From an uncultured Collinsella sp. (GTDB lineage: Bacteria > Actinomycetota > Coriobacteriia > Coriobacteriales > Coriobacteriaceae), in contig CAAFUK010000065.1 in the NCBI GenBank assembly GCA_900766165.1, forward strand, positions 4,131 through 68,130: a stretch of DNA of 64,000 bases, given 5' to 3'. Of the stretch, positions 27,109 through 37,600 are shown piece by piece. Numbering within the stretch: position 1 is the stretch's first letter; every line of letters begins with the position of its first letter. The notes below the pieces were generated by a model, which saw only the letters and a list, made by a program, of their open reading frames with translations, did no database searches and was not told where the DNA came from. A program made the translations under genes and the position numbers.

Positions 27109-28047
27109 CTAGTCGCGCAGCTCGCGGCCGGTGATCTCGAGGAACACGTCGTTGAGGGTCGGTGGCTCGCTCCACACGCGGCCGAGCGCCACATCGGCGG
27201 CGCGCAGCGTGTCGAGGATGTCGACCAAATTGTGCGGGCTCGCTTCGCAGGTGCAGACGATCTCGCCGCCGGACAGCTCAACCGAAAGCACGTGCTCGAG
27301 GGCGCGCAGCCGCTCGACCGTGGCGGTCTCTACGGCGCCAACCTCGACAGTCACGCGCTCGCCCATCTGAATCATGCGCTTGAGCTCGTCGTTGGTGCCC
27401 TGCGCCAGCACGCGCCCGCCGTCCATGATCATGATGCGGCTGCAGATTTGCTCGACTTCCTCCATGTAATGGCTGGTATACACCACTGTGGCGCCCTCGT
27501 CGCGCAAGCGGCAGATGCCCTCCAGGATGGCGTTGCGGCTCTGTGGGTCGACCGCCACCGTGGGCTCGTCAAAGAAGATGAGCTCGGGCTTGTGCGCGAT
27601 GCCGCAGGCGATGTTGAGGCGACGCGCCAGGCCGCCCGAGAGCTTGCCGGGGCGGAACTTGGCAAAGTCGCCCAGCCCGACAAAGTCGATCGCCTCGTTC
27701 ACCAGCGCGCGACGGTGCTTGCGGTCGTTGACGTAGAGGCTGCAGAAATAGTCGATGTTCTCGCGCACCGTGAGCTCGTCAAACACCGCCACCTGCTGCG
27801 GCACCACGCCGATGCGGCGCTTGAGGTCGTAGCGGGCGGGCGCCATGGGCTCGCCGAACAGCTCAATGGTGCCTTTGTCGTAGGCAAGCAGCTGCAAAAT
27901 GCAGTTGATGGACGTGGTCTTGCCCGAGCCGTTGGGGCCCAGCAGGCCAAAGATCTCGCCGGGGGCGATGCTCAGGTTAAAGTGGTCGAGCGCAATAAGG
28001 TCGTCATAGCGCTTGACGAGGTTTTCGACGTGAACGATGTCTGTCAT
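27109..28047 (-). CDS. ABC-2 exporter ATP-binding protein
   Basis: 312 residues. Walker A GPNGSGKTT, signature KLSGGLARRLNIACGI, Walker B LIFFDEPTVAVD and the switch histidine in TSHYMEE are present. The C-terminal extension (about 225-312) is typical of DrrA/NatA-type ATPases. Start at 28047, where the protein begins MTDIVHVENLVKRY. First gene of the export operon. Confidence 0.92.
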   Translation of the reverse strand: MTDIVHVENLVKRYDDLIALDHFNLSIAPGEIFGLLGPNGSGKTTSINCILQLLAYDKGTIELFGEPMAPARYDLKRRIGVVPQQVAVFDELTVRENIDYFCSLYVNDRKHRRALVNEAIDFVGLGDFAKFRPGKLSGGLARRLNIACGIAHKPELIFFDEPTVAVDPQSRNAILEGICRLRDEGATVVYTSHYMEEVEQICSRIMIMDGGRVLAQGTNDELKRMIQMGERVTVEVGAVETATVERLRALEHVLSVELSGGEIVCTCEASPHNLVDILDTLRAADVALGRVWSEPPTLNDVFLEITGRELRD

Positions 28048-28232
28048 GAGGCGGCCCTTCCGTTGATTGCGGCCCGGTACGATTGCATCATCGCAGGAGC
28101 CGCCGGCGCGCACCAGTGAGCTTTGTCACGAGTGCGGGGTCTTTGTCGTGCGGCCTGCCGACGCCCCCGCTTTGCTGCGCGGGAGGAATGTCACGGTTGC
28201 GCAGGCGGCCCCTCCACCATGCGCGGCTTCGC

Positions 28233-28238
28233 GTACAA
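28233..28238 (+). promoter_or_regulatory. -10 box immediately before the histidine kinase start
   Basis: TACAAT ends 7 nt before the ATG at 28246, so transcription would start at or next to the start codon. This predicts a leaderless mRNA; no Shine-Dalgarno sequence is visible. Confidence 0.5.
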
Positions 28239-28245
28239 TACCCGT

Positions 28246-29391
28246 ATGAACAGGCTTTTCGACAAATCGATCGTGCTGGCGTGCTGTATTGCGGCCGCCA
28301 TGGGTCTTGCTGTGGATGCCCGCATGGTCGCGGCGTTTTGCCTTGGCGTTATTGCCACCTCGCTGGCCGAGGTCGCACAGGAGGAACACGCGCGCCGCGC
28401 AAGCGAGGCCGCGAGCTACGTCTACATCATCGCGGCCGTCTTCATACCGCCGTTTGTGCCGTTTGCGCCTCTCGCTCTCTATGACATCGCGCGGCGCGTG
28501 CGCCGTGAGCACGCCTGGGTCGCGCTGGGCATTGGCTCCGTCTTTGCCCTTGCGCTCGTCGTGGACCTTCGCACCGACGCGCTCACCGCCCGAACGCTTC
28601 TGCTGACCGCCATCCTTTCGGTTGCCGCCACCTTGCTATCGCTACGTACCGCCCAGCTGGAGCGCGAGCAGCAGCGCATGCGCCGTACCCGCGACGAACT
28701 GCAGGAACGAGCCCTCGCGCTCGAGGCGCGCAACCGTGATCTTGCCGATCGCCAGGACTACGAAGTCGAGCTCGCGACGCTCGCCGAACGCGCCCGCATC
28801 GCGCGCGAGATCCACGATAACGTCGGGCACCAGCTCACGCGTGCCTCACTGCAGGCCGAAGCCTTGCGCGTGGTCCACGCCGACGAGCCCGGCGTCGCCG
28901 CCGATTTCGCCGACGTCAAACGCACGGTTGACGAGGCGCTCCAGCTTGTGCGCACCAGCGTCCACGCGCTCAACGACAACGCCGTCGACCTTTCCGTGCA
29001 GCTCGAACGCATTGTTGAAGGCGCGCGCTCGGACGGCGGCCCGCAGATTGAGCTTGAAGTTTTGGCCGAGCATGCACCCGCCAACGTCGCCAACTGCTTT
29101 GCGGCGGTGCTGCGCGAGGCGCTTTCCAACGCCATGCGCCACGCTTGCGCCCAGACCGTCACCGTACGATGCATGGAGCATCCGTCGTTTTACCAGCTCA
29201 TCGTTACCGATGATGGCGCGGACGCGACCCCGGCGAGCAGCAGCAACGTCGTAGAAGGCATGGGGCTCGCCTCCATGCGCGAGCGCGTCGAGGCGCTTGG
29301 CGGAACCTTCACCGCCGGCCTGCGCGCCGGCGCCCCCGGCTGGCGCGTGTTTGCCACCGTCCCCAAACAGCAAGGAGATGAGGACCGATGA
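28246..29391 (+). CDS. Sensor histidine kinase, NarL/LiaS-type (HisKA_3)
   Basis: 381 residues. About four or five N-terminal spans (5-125) with almost no extracellular loop, a coiled linker (130-180), a HisKA_3 dimerisation helix with the phospho-accepting histidine in REIHDNVGHQ (near 189), and a HATPase domain (N box REALSNAMRHA, G box EGMGLASMRERVEALGG). This fits intramembrane-sensing kinases that detect envelope stress. It overlaps its response regulator gene by 4 nt and is divergent from the ABC-2 exporter, its likely target. Confidence 0.9.
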   Translation: MNRLFDKSIVLACCIAAAMGLAVDARMVAAFCLGVIATSLAEVAQEEHARRASEAASYVYIIAAVFIPPFVPFAPLALYDIARRVRREHAWVALGIGSVFALALVVDLRTDALTARTLLLTAILSVAATLLSLRTAQLEREQQRMRRTRDELQERALALEARNRDLADRQDYEVELATLAERARIAREIHDNVGHQLTRASLQAEALRVVHADEPGVAADFADVKRTVDEALQLVRTSVHALNDNAVDLSVQLERIVEGARSDGGPQIELEVLAEHAPANVANCFAAVLREALSNAMRHACAQTVTVRCMEHPSFYQLIVTDDGADATPASSSNVVEGMGLASMRERVEALGGTFTAGLRAGAPGWRVFATVPKQQGDEDR

Positions 29392-30017
29392 GGCTCATCG
29401 TTGTCGACGACGACCGCCTAGTGGTCGATTCGCTCAAGATTATCCTGGGCGCCCAGCCGCAGATCGAGGTGGTGGGCACCGGCGCCAATGGCGACGCCGC
29501 AGTGGCTCTCTATGCCGAACACGCACCCGATATCGCGTTGCTCGACATTCAGATGCCGGGGCGCGACGGACTTTCAGCCGCGCGCGAGATCCTTGAGCAC
29601 GACCCTGCGGCGCGCGTGGTGTTTCTGACGACGTTCTCGGATGACGAGTACATTGTGTCGGCGCTCAAGCTGGGCGCCCGCGGCTATCTGATCAAAACCG
29701 ATGTCGCCGCCATTCCGCCGGCACTGGCGCAGGTCATGGACGGCAAGCGCGTGCTCGAGGGCAAGGCGATCGAGGATGTTGACTTTGACGGGATGGGCGA
29801 CAAAGCAGGCGCGCCCCACCGTCCCGCAGCCTTTGCCGGCCTAACCGACCGCGAGTTCGAAGTCGCCGAGCTCATCGCCCGCGGCCTCGACAACAAGGAG
29901 ATCGCCGCCACCGCCTACATGGGCGAAGGCACCGTGCGCAACCACATCAGCTCGATCCTTGCAAAGATGGGCCTGCGCAACCGCACGCAGATCGCCATCG
30001 CCTACCTGCGAGGGTAG
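29388..30017 (+). CDS. LuxR/NarL-family response regulator
   Basis: 209 residues: receiver domain with acidic pocket VVDDDR, phospho-accepting aspartate in LLDIQMPG (D53) and lysine in YLIKTD, then a LuxR-type helix-turn-helix (LTDREFEVAELIARGLDNKEIA...GTVRNHISSILAKMG). ATGA overlap with the kinase. Probably activates the divergent ABC-2 export operon. Confidence 0.93.
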   Translation: MRLIVVDDDRLVVDSLKIILGAQPQIEVVGTGANGDAAVALYAEHAPDIALLDIQMPGRDGLSAAREILEHDPAARVVFLTTFSDDEYIVSALKLGARGYLIKTDVAAIPPALAQVMDGKRVLEGKAIEDVDFDGMGDKAGAPHRPAAFAGLTDREFEVAELIARGLDNKEIAATAYMGEGTVRNHISSILAKMGLRNRTQIAIAYLRG

Positions 30018-30078
30018 TTGCCCAACGACTGACCGCCCCGGCATAGCAAAATGGCTGTCACCGATTTAATACCATTTC

Positions 30079-30230
30079 AAAACTATGCCGGTTTACGGGG
30101 CTAAACTCAGGACCCCCATCCATACCCGCGTTTTCTGCAAAATGACGGCTCGTCTACCTGCGATTTTATTTTCACGAATATCGGCATGGTTGGGGGCTCG
30201 TGACTCAGCCCCGTAAACCGGCATAGTTTT
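30079..30230. repeat. Nested palindromic element A, copy 1
   Basis: 152 bp bounded by 24-bp perfect inverted arms (30079-30102 and 30207-30230; core ACTATGCCGGTTTACGGGGC). Inside are a second pair, CCCCCATCCATACC / GGCATGGTTGGGGG, and a central CTACCTGCG module. An extra half arm CCGGCATAG lies at 30039-30047. No coding potential. Confidence 0.8.
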
Positions 30231-30271
30231 GTTCGGGCGGCCCTGCACGAGTGCCTCCGCCAGCCTCACGG

Positions 30272-30300
30272 GACCAAAATGATCCGTTTTCCTCCGCCCC
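30272..30300 (-). repeat. GGACGGAGGAAAACGG motif, copy 1
   Basis: Minus-strand GGGGCGGAGGAAAACGGATC followed by ATTTTGGTC. The same word is found next to every A element in the window (38091-38120, 54513-54540, 54752-54779). Confidence 0.7.
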
Positions 30301-30323
30301 CAAGGGATCAGCCGGAACCGCGC

Positions 30324-30483
30324 GCCACGAAACCGGCCCATCTACTACGTTTGACTCGACACCCCTGACCATACCTTCGTTTTGAGCATAACCGCAGGCG
30401 TTCTACCTGCGGTTATGTTTTGGCGTTTTTTGGCATGGTTGGAGGTAAGGGGCCAAACGTAGTAGATGGGCCGATTTCGTGGC
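30324..30483. repeat. Nested palindromic element B, copy 1
   Basis: 160 bp bounded by 30-bp inverted arms with one mismatch (30324-30353 and 30454-30483; core GGCCCATCTACTACGTTTG). It keeps the same inner plan as A (CTGACCATACC ... GGCATGGTTGGAGG) and a central hairpin AACCGCAGG/CCTGCGGTT. Confidence 0.8.
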
Positions 30484-30504
30484 GCACCCACCTCCCCCAC
30501 GCAC

Positions 30505-30545
30505 AAAAATGCCGCCACGGAGGAGGGAGATGCCTCCGTGGCGGC
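30505..30545 (-). terminator. Terminator of the adhesin gene
   Basis: On the minus strand GCCGCCACGGAGG and CCTCCGTGGCGGC form a 13-bp stem, followed by ATTTTT. Confidence 0.85.
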
Positions 30546-30587
30546 TGGGGGTGGGGTGGGGGCTACATTGCTGGCGCCCCGCCGGCC

Positions 30588-30611
30588 GCCCGGGGCCTTT
30601 TGGCCCCGGGC
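30588..30611. repeat. GC-rich hairpin after the adhesin stop codon
   Basis: GCCCGGGGCC, TTTT loop, GGCCCCGGGC: a 10-bp perfect stem 13 bp past the stop. It probably protects the mRNA 3' end or assists the terminator. Confidence 0.55.
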
Positions 30612-30624
30612 GCTACCAGCGTGC

Positions 30625-31674
30625 CTAACGCTTACGGATACCCCAGACCAGGGCACCGACACCGGCCATGGCGATGACAAATGCCATAAGCAGAGCGGCA
30701 GCCTGCTGGTCGCCTGTGGTGGGCAGGAAACCCTTGACCGTCTTGACGATGTTCGTCACGGTCTTGGGCGTGCCGGGATCGGGCGTCGGCACGGGCGTCT
30801 CGGGCTTCTTGTACGTGTTGTTGAACACGATACCCTCGACGCTCTTATCGCCCTTGGCAAAGGCGACATTCGCCTTGAGGTTACCCTCGCCGTCATCGGC
30901 CACGTTGACGGTCGCGGTAAAGACGAACTTGTCGTAGGTCATACCGGCCTCGTCGCCCTTGACCTCGCTGATGGTGTAGACGTACGTACCAGGCTCGTCG
31001 TACTCGAACTTGTCGAAGTTGATCTTGCCGTCGGCATCGTTGGTGACGGTGGACTCGATGTCCTCGCCAACGAGCTTAAAGCTAAACTCGTCCTTCTTGA
31101 GCTCGCGTCCCTCGAGCACCTTGACCGCGCCGATGGAAACCTGCGTAGGCATGGCGTGATACTTGTTGGTAAAGCCAGCCGACTCGGTGGTTCCCTCGAG
31201 CTTGTGCGTCGCGGTCAGCGTGCCGTCGCCGTTGTCGGAGACGGTGGTCACGACGGTGTAGGTCGTGCCGTCATAGGTGACGCCCTTGTACAGGCCGAGC
31301 GCGTTGGGGCAAGCCTCGCGCAGCATGTACGTGTGCGTGCCGGGTGCCTCGTAGCGGATCGGGCTCAGCGTAACGTTACCGTTGACGTCGTTGGTACCGC
31401 TAGCGACAACCACACCGTCCTCGAGCAGCTCAAACGTGAACTCGCCAGCTGCAAGATCGCGGCCGGTCAGACGCTTGACCGTCTTGACCTGATCGGTCAC
31501 GGACGAATCGGTAGGTGCCACGCCGTAGGTGTTGGTAAACGTGAAGGCAGCACCGTCGCCGCCGTCGCGCTTGACGATCAGATGTCCGGCACCGTCATCG
31601 GTCACGGTGTAGGAAACCTTGCGCGTGGCGTTGGTGTCGTTGGTCACGCCAGGGGCGCTACCGGACTCGGTCAC
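30625..31674 (-). pseudogene. C-terminal part of the giant LPXTG adhesin, out of frame with its N-terminal part
   Basis: 349 residues if started at the overlapping GTG. It begins within a repeat (HTFTYTVTES lies just upstream in this frame), continues with two full pilin-type repeats (each with TGRDLAAGEF- or EGRELKKDEF-like starts and FTNxY ends), a proline-rich linker, the sortase signal LPTTG, a membrane span and an RKR tail. It completes the repeat cut off in the 2081-residue upstream frame, so both are one gene split by a frameshift. Without it the upstream product cannot be anchored to the wall. Independent translation from GTG seems unlikely. Confidence 0.8.
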
Positions 31675-34600
31675 CGTGTAAGTAAAGGTGTGCGAGCGCG
31701 GAGCGGTGGGGCTGCGGGCTCGGGCTCGTCGCTGGGCTCGTCGGCGTTGGCATCGGTGTCGGCCTCTTCAGCCTCTGCCTCGTCGGCCTCGGCTTCGTCA
31801 GCTTCGTCTGCCTCGGCCTTATCGGTCGCATCGTCCGTCACGCCCAGAGCGCGGTTGAGGTCCTCGAGCGTAAAGTGGATCTTGCCAAAGTCCACGTTGC
31901 CAGCCGCGTCGTTGGTTGCGGTCGTGCGCTCGGGCATCGGGGCACCAGACTCGTCGGCGGTCACGGTAAAGGTGAACTTGCCCGTGATGTCAGCCGGGGT
32001 CAGGCCCTCGGCAGCTTGGAGCTTCTTAATGCCGGTGAGCGCGGCATCGACGGCTTCGGCGCCGTAGACGTTCTCGAACAAGGGCTCGACGCCGCCGTAG
32101 TCGACCGTTGCCGTCAGGGTACCGTCACCGTTGTCGACGACGATAACCTTAAAGCCAAAGCTCCACGTTGTAGCGGAAACGCCATTCGGCAGCCCGAATA
32201 AATCTTCGTAGGCCGTGTAGTTAATGGTCCAGGCAAGCTTACCGTCCTTATCGGTACGATAAGCAAGCCCAGCAGCCTCAAGATTAGCAAGCATCTTAGT
32301 GTCGTAGCGCAGCGTATCAAAGCTCACGTGCCCGCCGATATTGGGCTTGAGGTTTTCGTATGCCACAAGCTCACCCTGATAGGCGATGCCGAACCAGAAC
32401 TCGCCGTCGGCCATCGGGCGACCGGTCAGAGTCTTGGTGGCAACGACCTGAGCAGCGGTGCCACCAGGCGTGTTGGTCGTAGCGCTGTAACTGTTGTGGA
32501 ACGGGACCAGGGCACTCTCGACCTTGTTCTCACCGCTCTTGTGGACCGTCGTATGCGTACCCTCGGGACCGCCGGAAACGGTCGTGGTAGCGGTAAGCGT
32601 ACCGGCGCCGTCATCGGCGATAACGATCGTCACCGTGCGCTCGGCGTTGTCGTAGGTGTAACCGGGCTTGCCGTCGTTCTTCTCGGCCACGGTATATTTG
32701 AAGGTCTTGCCGGCGTCAGCCTGCGTAAACTTGACCTCATGGCCCGCCAGAATATCAATCAGACCGACCGTCGCCTCTGCCGTTGCAGGGGACTGGAAGT
32801 TGTTGGCGCCGGGCAGCAGGCCGAGCGCATTGGCCGAAGCCTCGTCGGCGGGCTTCACGGTAAAGGTGAACTGGCCCTCGGTCATGGGACGTCCGGAGAG
32901 GCTCTTGCTGAGCTTGAGGCCGCCGGCCGCGGCGTAATCGAGCTCAGTGCGGTACGTGTTGGTAAAACGTCCGCTTTCCTTCTTGGTGACGTTGGCGGTC
33001 AGGACGCCCTCGCCGTTCTCGGTCACGGTCACTTCGGCGGTCGCGACATGTCCGTCATACGTCATGCCTGCCGCATTGCCCGCGTTCTCGCGGATCTCGT
33101 ACTTGTAGGTTCCGGCAGCCGTGTAGCGGATCTTGCCGAAGTTGATGGCGGCGATGCCGTCCTTCGCGTCCTTCTTGCTCACGGTCACGGTTGCGGGGTC
33201 GGGCAGCGGGGTGCCCTCGGCGGCGGTAATGGTAAAGCTGAACTCGTCGGAGTCCGTCCAAGCGCGACCATCGACAGCCTTGCTCAGGCCAAAGTCGAGG
33301 TCTGCATCGGTCGGGGTCACGCTGTAGGTGTTCTTGAAGGTCGCAGCCGTGAGGTCCTTCAGGACATGCTCGGCCTTGAGGGTGCCGTCGCCGTTGTCCG
33401 TTATGGTGGTCTCGATGGTGTACTTGGCGTCACTGTAGGTGATGCCCTTGCTGGTGGTTCCGCCCTTGACCTCGCGCAGCGTGTAGGTGTGCTTGCCGGC
33501 CTCGGTGTACTTCACGGCGCCCATCGTGATGTTGCCGCTGGCGTCGTTGGTGCCAGTGGCGACGACCTTGTCGCCCTCGACGAGCTCGAAGGAGAACTCG
33601 CCCTCCTTGAGGTCGCGGCCGGTCAGGGACTTGGTCGCGGTGATCTGGTCGGTGACGCTGAACTCACCAGGATTCGGCTTGTAGCTGTTGTTGAACTTCG
33701 CCTCGTCGGCTCCATTCAGCTCATGCTTTACCACGAGCTCACCCTTGCCGTTGTCGGTGACGGTCGTCTCGATGGTGTAGGTCTTGCCGTCGTAGGTGAT
33801 GCCGTTGCCGGCGTCGCCCGGGACCTCGCGCAGCGTGTAGGTGTGCTTGCCGGCAGCGGTGTACTCGATGGGGCTCATCGTGATCTTGCCGCGGGCGTCG
33901 TTCTTGCCGGTGGCGACGACATCGTTACCCTCGACGAGCTCGAAGGAGAACTCGCCTTCCTTGAGGTCGCGCCCGGTCAGGAACTTGGTCGCGGTGATCT
34001 GGTCGGTGACACTGGAGCTCTTGGGGGCCACCGTGTAGGTATTCTCGAAGATCGCCTCGTCGGCGTTCTGCAGCTTGTGCTCCACGCTAAGGGCGCCGTC
34101 GCCGTTGTCCTTGACGATGGTCACGATAGTGTACTCAGAGGTGCTGTAGGTAATGCCGTTTTCGGTGGCGCCGGCCTTGGTCTCGCGCAGCATGTAGGTG
34201 TGCTCGCCAGCCGCGGTGTAGGTGACGGAATCCATCACGATCTTGCCGTCGGCATTGTTGGTGCCGGTGGCGACTACGTTATTGCCCTCGACGAGCTCAA
34301 AACGGAACTCGCCGGCCTTGAGGTCACGGCCGTCCAAGGACTTGATCGCGGTAATCTGGTCGGTGACGCTGGAGCTCTTGGAGCCAGGCTCGTAGGAGTT
34401 GGTAAACTTCGCCTCGTCGGCGCCCTTCAGCTTATGCTCTACGCCGAGCGTGCCGTCGCCGTTGTCCTTGACGACAGTCTCGATGGTGTAGGTCGCGGCA
34501 TCGTAGGTGATACCACCGACGTTGCCCCTGACCTCGCGCAGCGTGTAGGTGTGCTTGCCGGGCTTGTCGTAAGTGATTTTGTCCATGACAACCGTGCCGT

Positions 34601-37600
34601 CAGCGGCGTTCTTGCCGGTGGCGACGACCTTGTCGCCCTCGACGAGCTCGAAGGAGAACTCGCCGGCGGCAAGCGCGCGCCCGGTCAGGAACTTGGTCGC
34701 CTTGACCTGGTCGGTGACGCTGGACTCAGTGGGGGTCAGATTGTAGGAATTCTTGAACTCGGCAGCCTTGGCATCCTTCAGGACATGCTCGGCCTTGAGC
34801 GTGCCGTCGCCCTCATCGGTGATGGTGGTCACGATGGTGTAAGTCTTGCCGTCGTAGGCGATGCCCTTGCTGGTGGTTCCGCCGTTGACTTCGCGCAGTG
34901 TGTAGGTATGCGTTCCGGCCTTGTCATACTTGACGGTGCCCATCGTGATGTTACCGCTGGCGTCGTTGGTGCCGGTGGCGACGACCTTGTCGCCCTCGAC
35001 AAGCTCGAAGGAGAACTCGCCGGCGGCAAGCTTGCGCCCGGTCAGGGACTTGGTCGCGGTGATCTGGTCGGTGACGCTGGAGCTCTTGGGCGTCACGGTG
35101 TAGGAGTTCTTGAACTCAATCTTCTTGACGTCCTCGGCGCCCTTCAGCTTATGCGTGGCCACAAGCTGGCCCTTGCCATTGTCGGCGATGGTCGTCACGA
35201 CGGTATAGACGGTTTTGTCATAGGCGATGCCGCCGGCATTGCCCTTGACCTCGCGCAGCGTATAGATGTGCTGACCGATCTCGGTGTACTTGATGGCGCT
35301 GAACGCAACGTTGCCGTTGGCATCATTCTTAACGGTTTCGACAACCGACGCGTCCTCGCCCTCACCCTCAACGAGCTCAAAGGAGAACTCATTGTCCTGG
35401 AGCTTATGGCCGGTCAGGACCTTGGTAACTGTAATCTGATCGGTGACGCTCGACTCAGCGGGATTGGCGGTATAGGTGTTCTTGAACTCGACCTCGCCCG
35501 AGGTCTTCTTCACAGAAGCCTCGAGCTTTCCCTTTGCGTTGGGTGTCACCGTTACGGTGAACTCTGCAACGTTCTTGCTGTAGGCGATGCCGTCGACCGT
35601 GGTCCCGGCATGCTTCTCGCTAACCTTGTAGACATACGTGCCCGGCTTGTCATAGGCAATCTCGCCAAAGCTAATGTCCGCATGGCCCTTGGTTGCAAAC
35701 GCAGTCGTGGACCTGGGCATCGGGGCGTTGTCCTCGGACGTCAGGCCAAACTCAAACTTGTCCTCATCCGTCCAGTCGCGGCCCTCGAGCACCTTGGTCA
35801 GACCAAAGTCGGCAGTTGTCAACGTTGTCGGCGTGGTATTGAGCGTAAAGCTAATCTTGCCGTTATTGCCCAGGTAGACATTGACCTTCGTCGCACCAGA
35901 AACAACCTTCGTGTTGTTCCACTGGGGATTGATCACGTCGCGTGCGGTGTCCGTCGGGTTTCCGCCCACACGCTCCTTGGTGGTGTGAAGCTGGTTGATA
36001 AAGGCGAGGCGCGCGGTGTCAGCCTTAATCGACCAGTGATCGCCATCCTTTACCAAAGCACCTTCACAGTTTTCGAGCTCGCTTCCCTTAACCGGGATCG
36101 AAACGGAATCATCGTACGGCGCGCCCGACGAGTTCTGCGCCATAAACTCATCTTTGTACCAATAGGTCTTAGAGCCCGAAGGCTTTTCCGTTGCGAGCTT
36201 GGTGCAAGCCGCGTCTGTGTAGACGGGCGTTAGCTTTTGGAAGTAGTAGTAGCTGTTCGTAGCAGCAGGCTCAAAGCTTGCGACCGTATCGCCCGCATCG
36301 TCGCCGGTCCACTTGTTGGCGCAGAAGCTAACGGTATTGGAATCGGCGTCCTTGTGCTCATTGATGTAATCCTGCAGTCCCGGTACGTTATTGGGAGTAA
36401 ACAGGTTTTTGCGTGCAATAGCCTTTACGCTCGATGCATACGCAACGCGGATAGGCGAGATGGCATCCGTGGAGTCAACCACAAACGTGCCCGCAGACTC
36501 GTCAACGGTAAAACGGCGCAGCGGAATGAGCGATGCGGGGACCTTGACCGTCACGATGTCGCCGCGCTGCGGATTGTTCTCGTCCGCGCAATCAACCGTA
36601 ATTACGAGATGGGCGAGCTCGCCATCAAACGTATAGGTATCGATATTGCCATCGGTCGACTTGGTGGCGGCCCCATAGGTCTTGCCGTTGTACTCGGCAC
36701 CGGTAAAGCTATCGACCTGCATAAAGGCGCCCAGCTCGTCCTCGAATGTGATGTAGCCGGAACCGTTGGGATTGTTGCCCTCGACCTTGGTCGGGAAACC
36801 CTTGCCCGACGTAATGGCACTCGAGATGTCCTTAAAGACCTGATCAAGCTCGGCGGCGTTGGTCGCCGACTTGTAGTAGCTAGCACCGGCAACGGGGTTG
36901 CCGAAATTGACATTCCACTTCTCAGTTCCAAAAAAGCCATGGCTTACGGACGATGTGGCATCCGGATAGTTACTCGACACGGCATGCATGAATTTATTCT
37001 CGTTGCTCGTGCGGCTGCTTGTTGGATCGTCGCCCGGCTTCGCACCGTTGAAGATACCGATGGTATAAATGGTCGCCCCGCCACTCTTTATGGTCTTGGC
37101 GATATTGATGGCATCCTTAGTAACCTCGGCCTCAAAACCATTAGAACTCGTAGGAGAGCCATCGGTGAAGAACACAACGATCTTCTGGGCGTCTTCACGA
37201 CCAGCAATGCCCTTGGCCAGGTCCATGCCATAGTCGGCACGAGTAGAGCCAGCAGGCTCGATTAAATTAACCGTGTTCTTGAGGCTCTTTGCGCCCCCAT
37301 CCTTGCAGACCGTGAGGCCCAACATGGTCTGGGAGTAGTTGTAGGTGTTGCCGTCGTCGCGATAGGTATCATTACCAACCTTATCGCTCTTCTTGCCCGC
37401 AAACTTTACGATGGCAACCTGGTGCTGCTTGCTCGCGTCCTTAACGTTCTTGTTTTGCTCGGCAATGGTGTCGATAAAGTGGCTGGCAGCATTCTTGAGC
37501 GCAACGATACGCTTAGGGGACCCTTTACCACCCATAGGATCATCCATTGAGCCAGAGGCATCGAGCACCATCACGATGTCGAGCGGCTTGGAAACCAGCG

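Noticed and set aside
30018..30624. Elements A and B considered as ordinary intrinsic terminators
   Set aside because: Arms of 24-30 bp enclose more than 100 bp and lack a T-run; the adhesin has its own separate terminator. They could still reduce read-through.
31674..31674. GTG overlapping the adhesin stop as a genuine translational restart
   Set aside because: It would begin in the middle of a pilin repeat, without signal peptide; a frameshift is the simpler explanation.
31671..31720. Programmed -1 frameshifting at the adhesin junction
   Set aside because: No X-XXY-YYZ slippery heptamer in frame and no obvious downstream pseudoknot.
32328..36233. 1301-codon open frame on the opposite strand of the adhesin
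   Set aside because: A shadow of the repetitive, GC-biased coding strand; no domain or ribosome site, and the sense strand has signal peptide, vWA and repeats.
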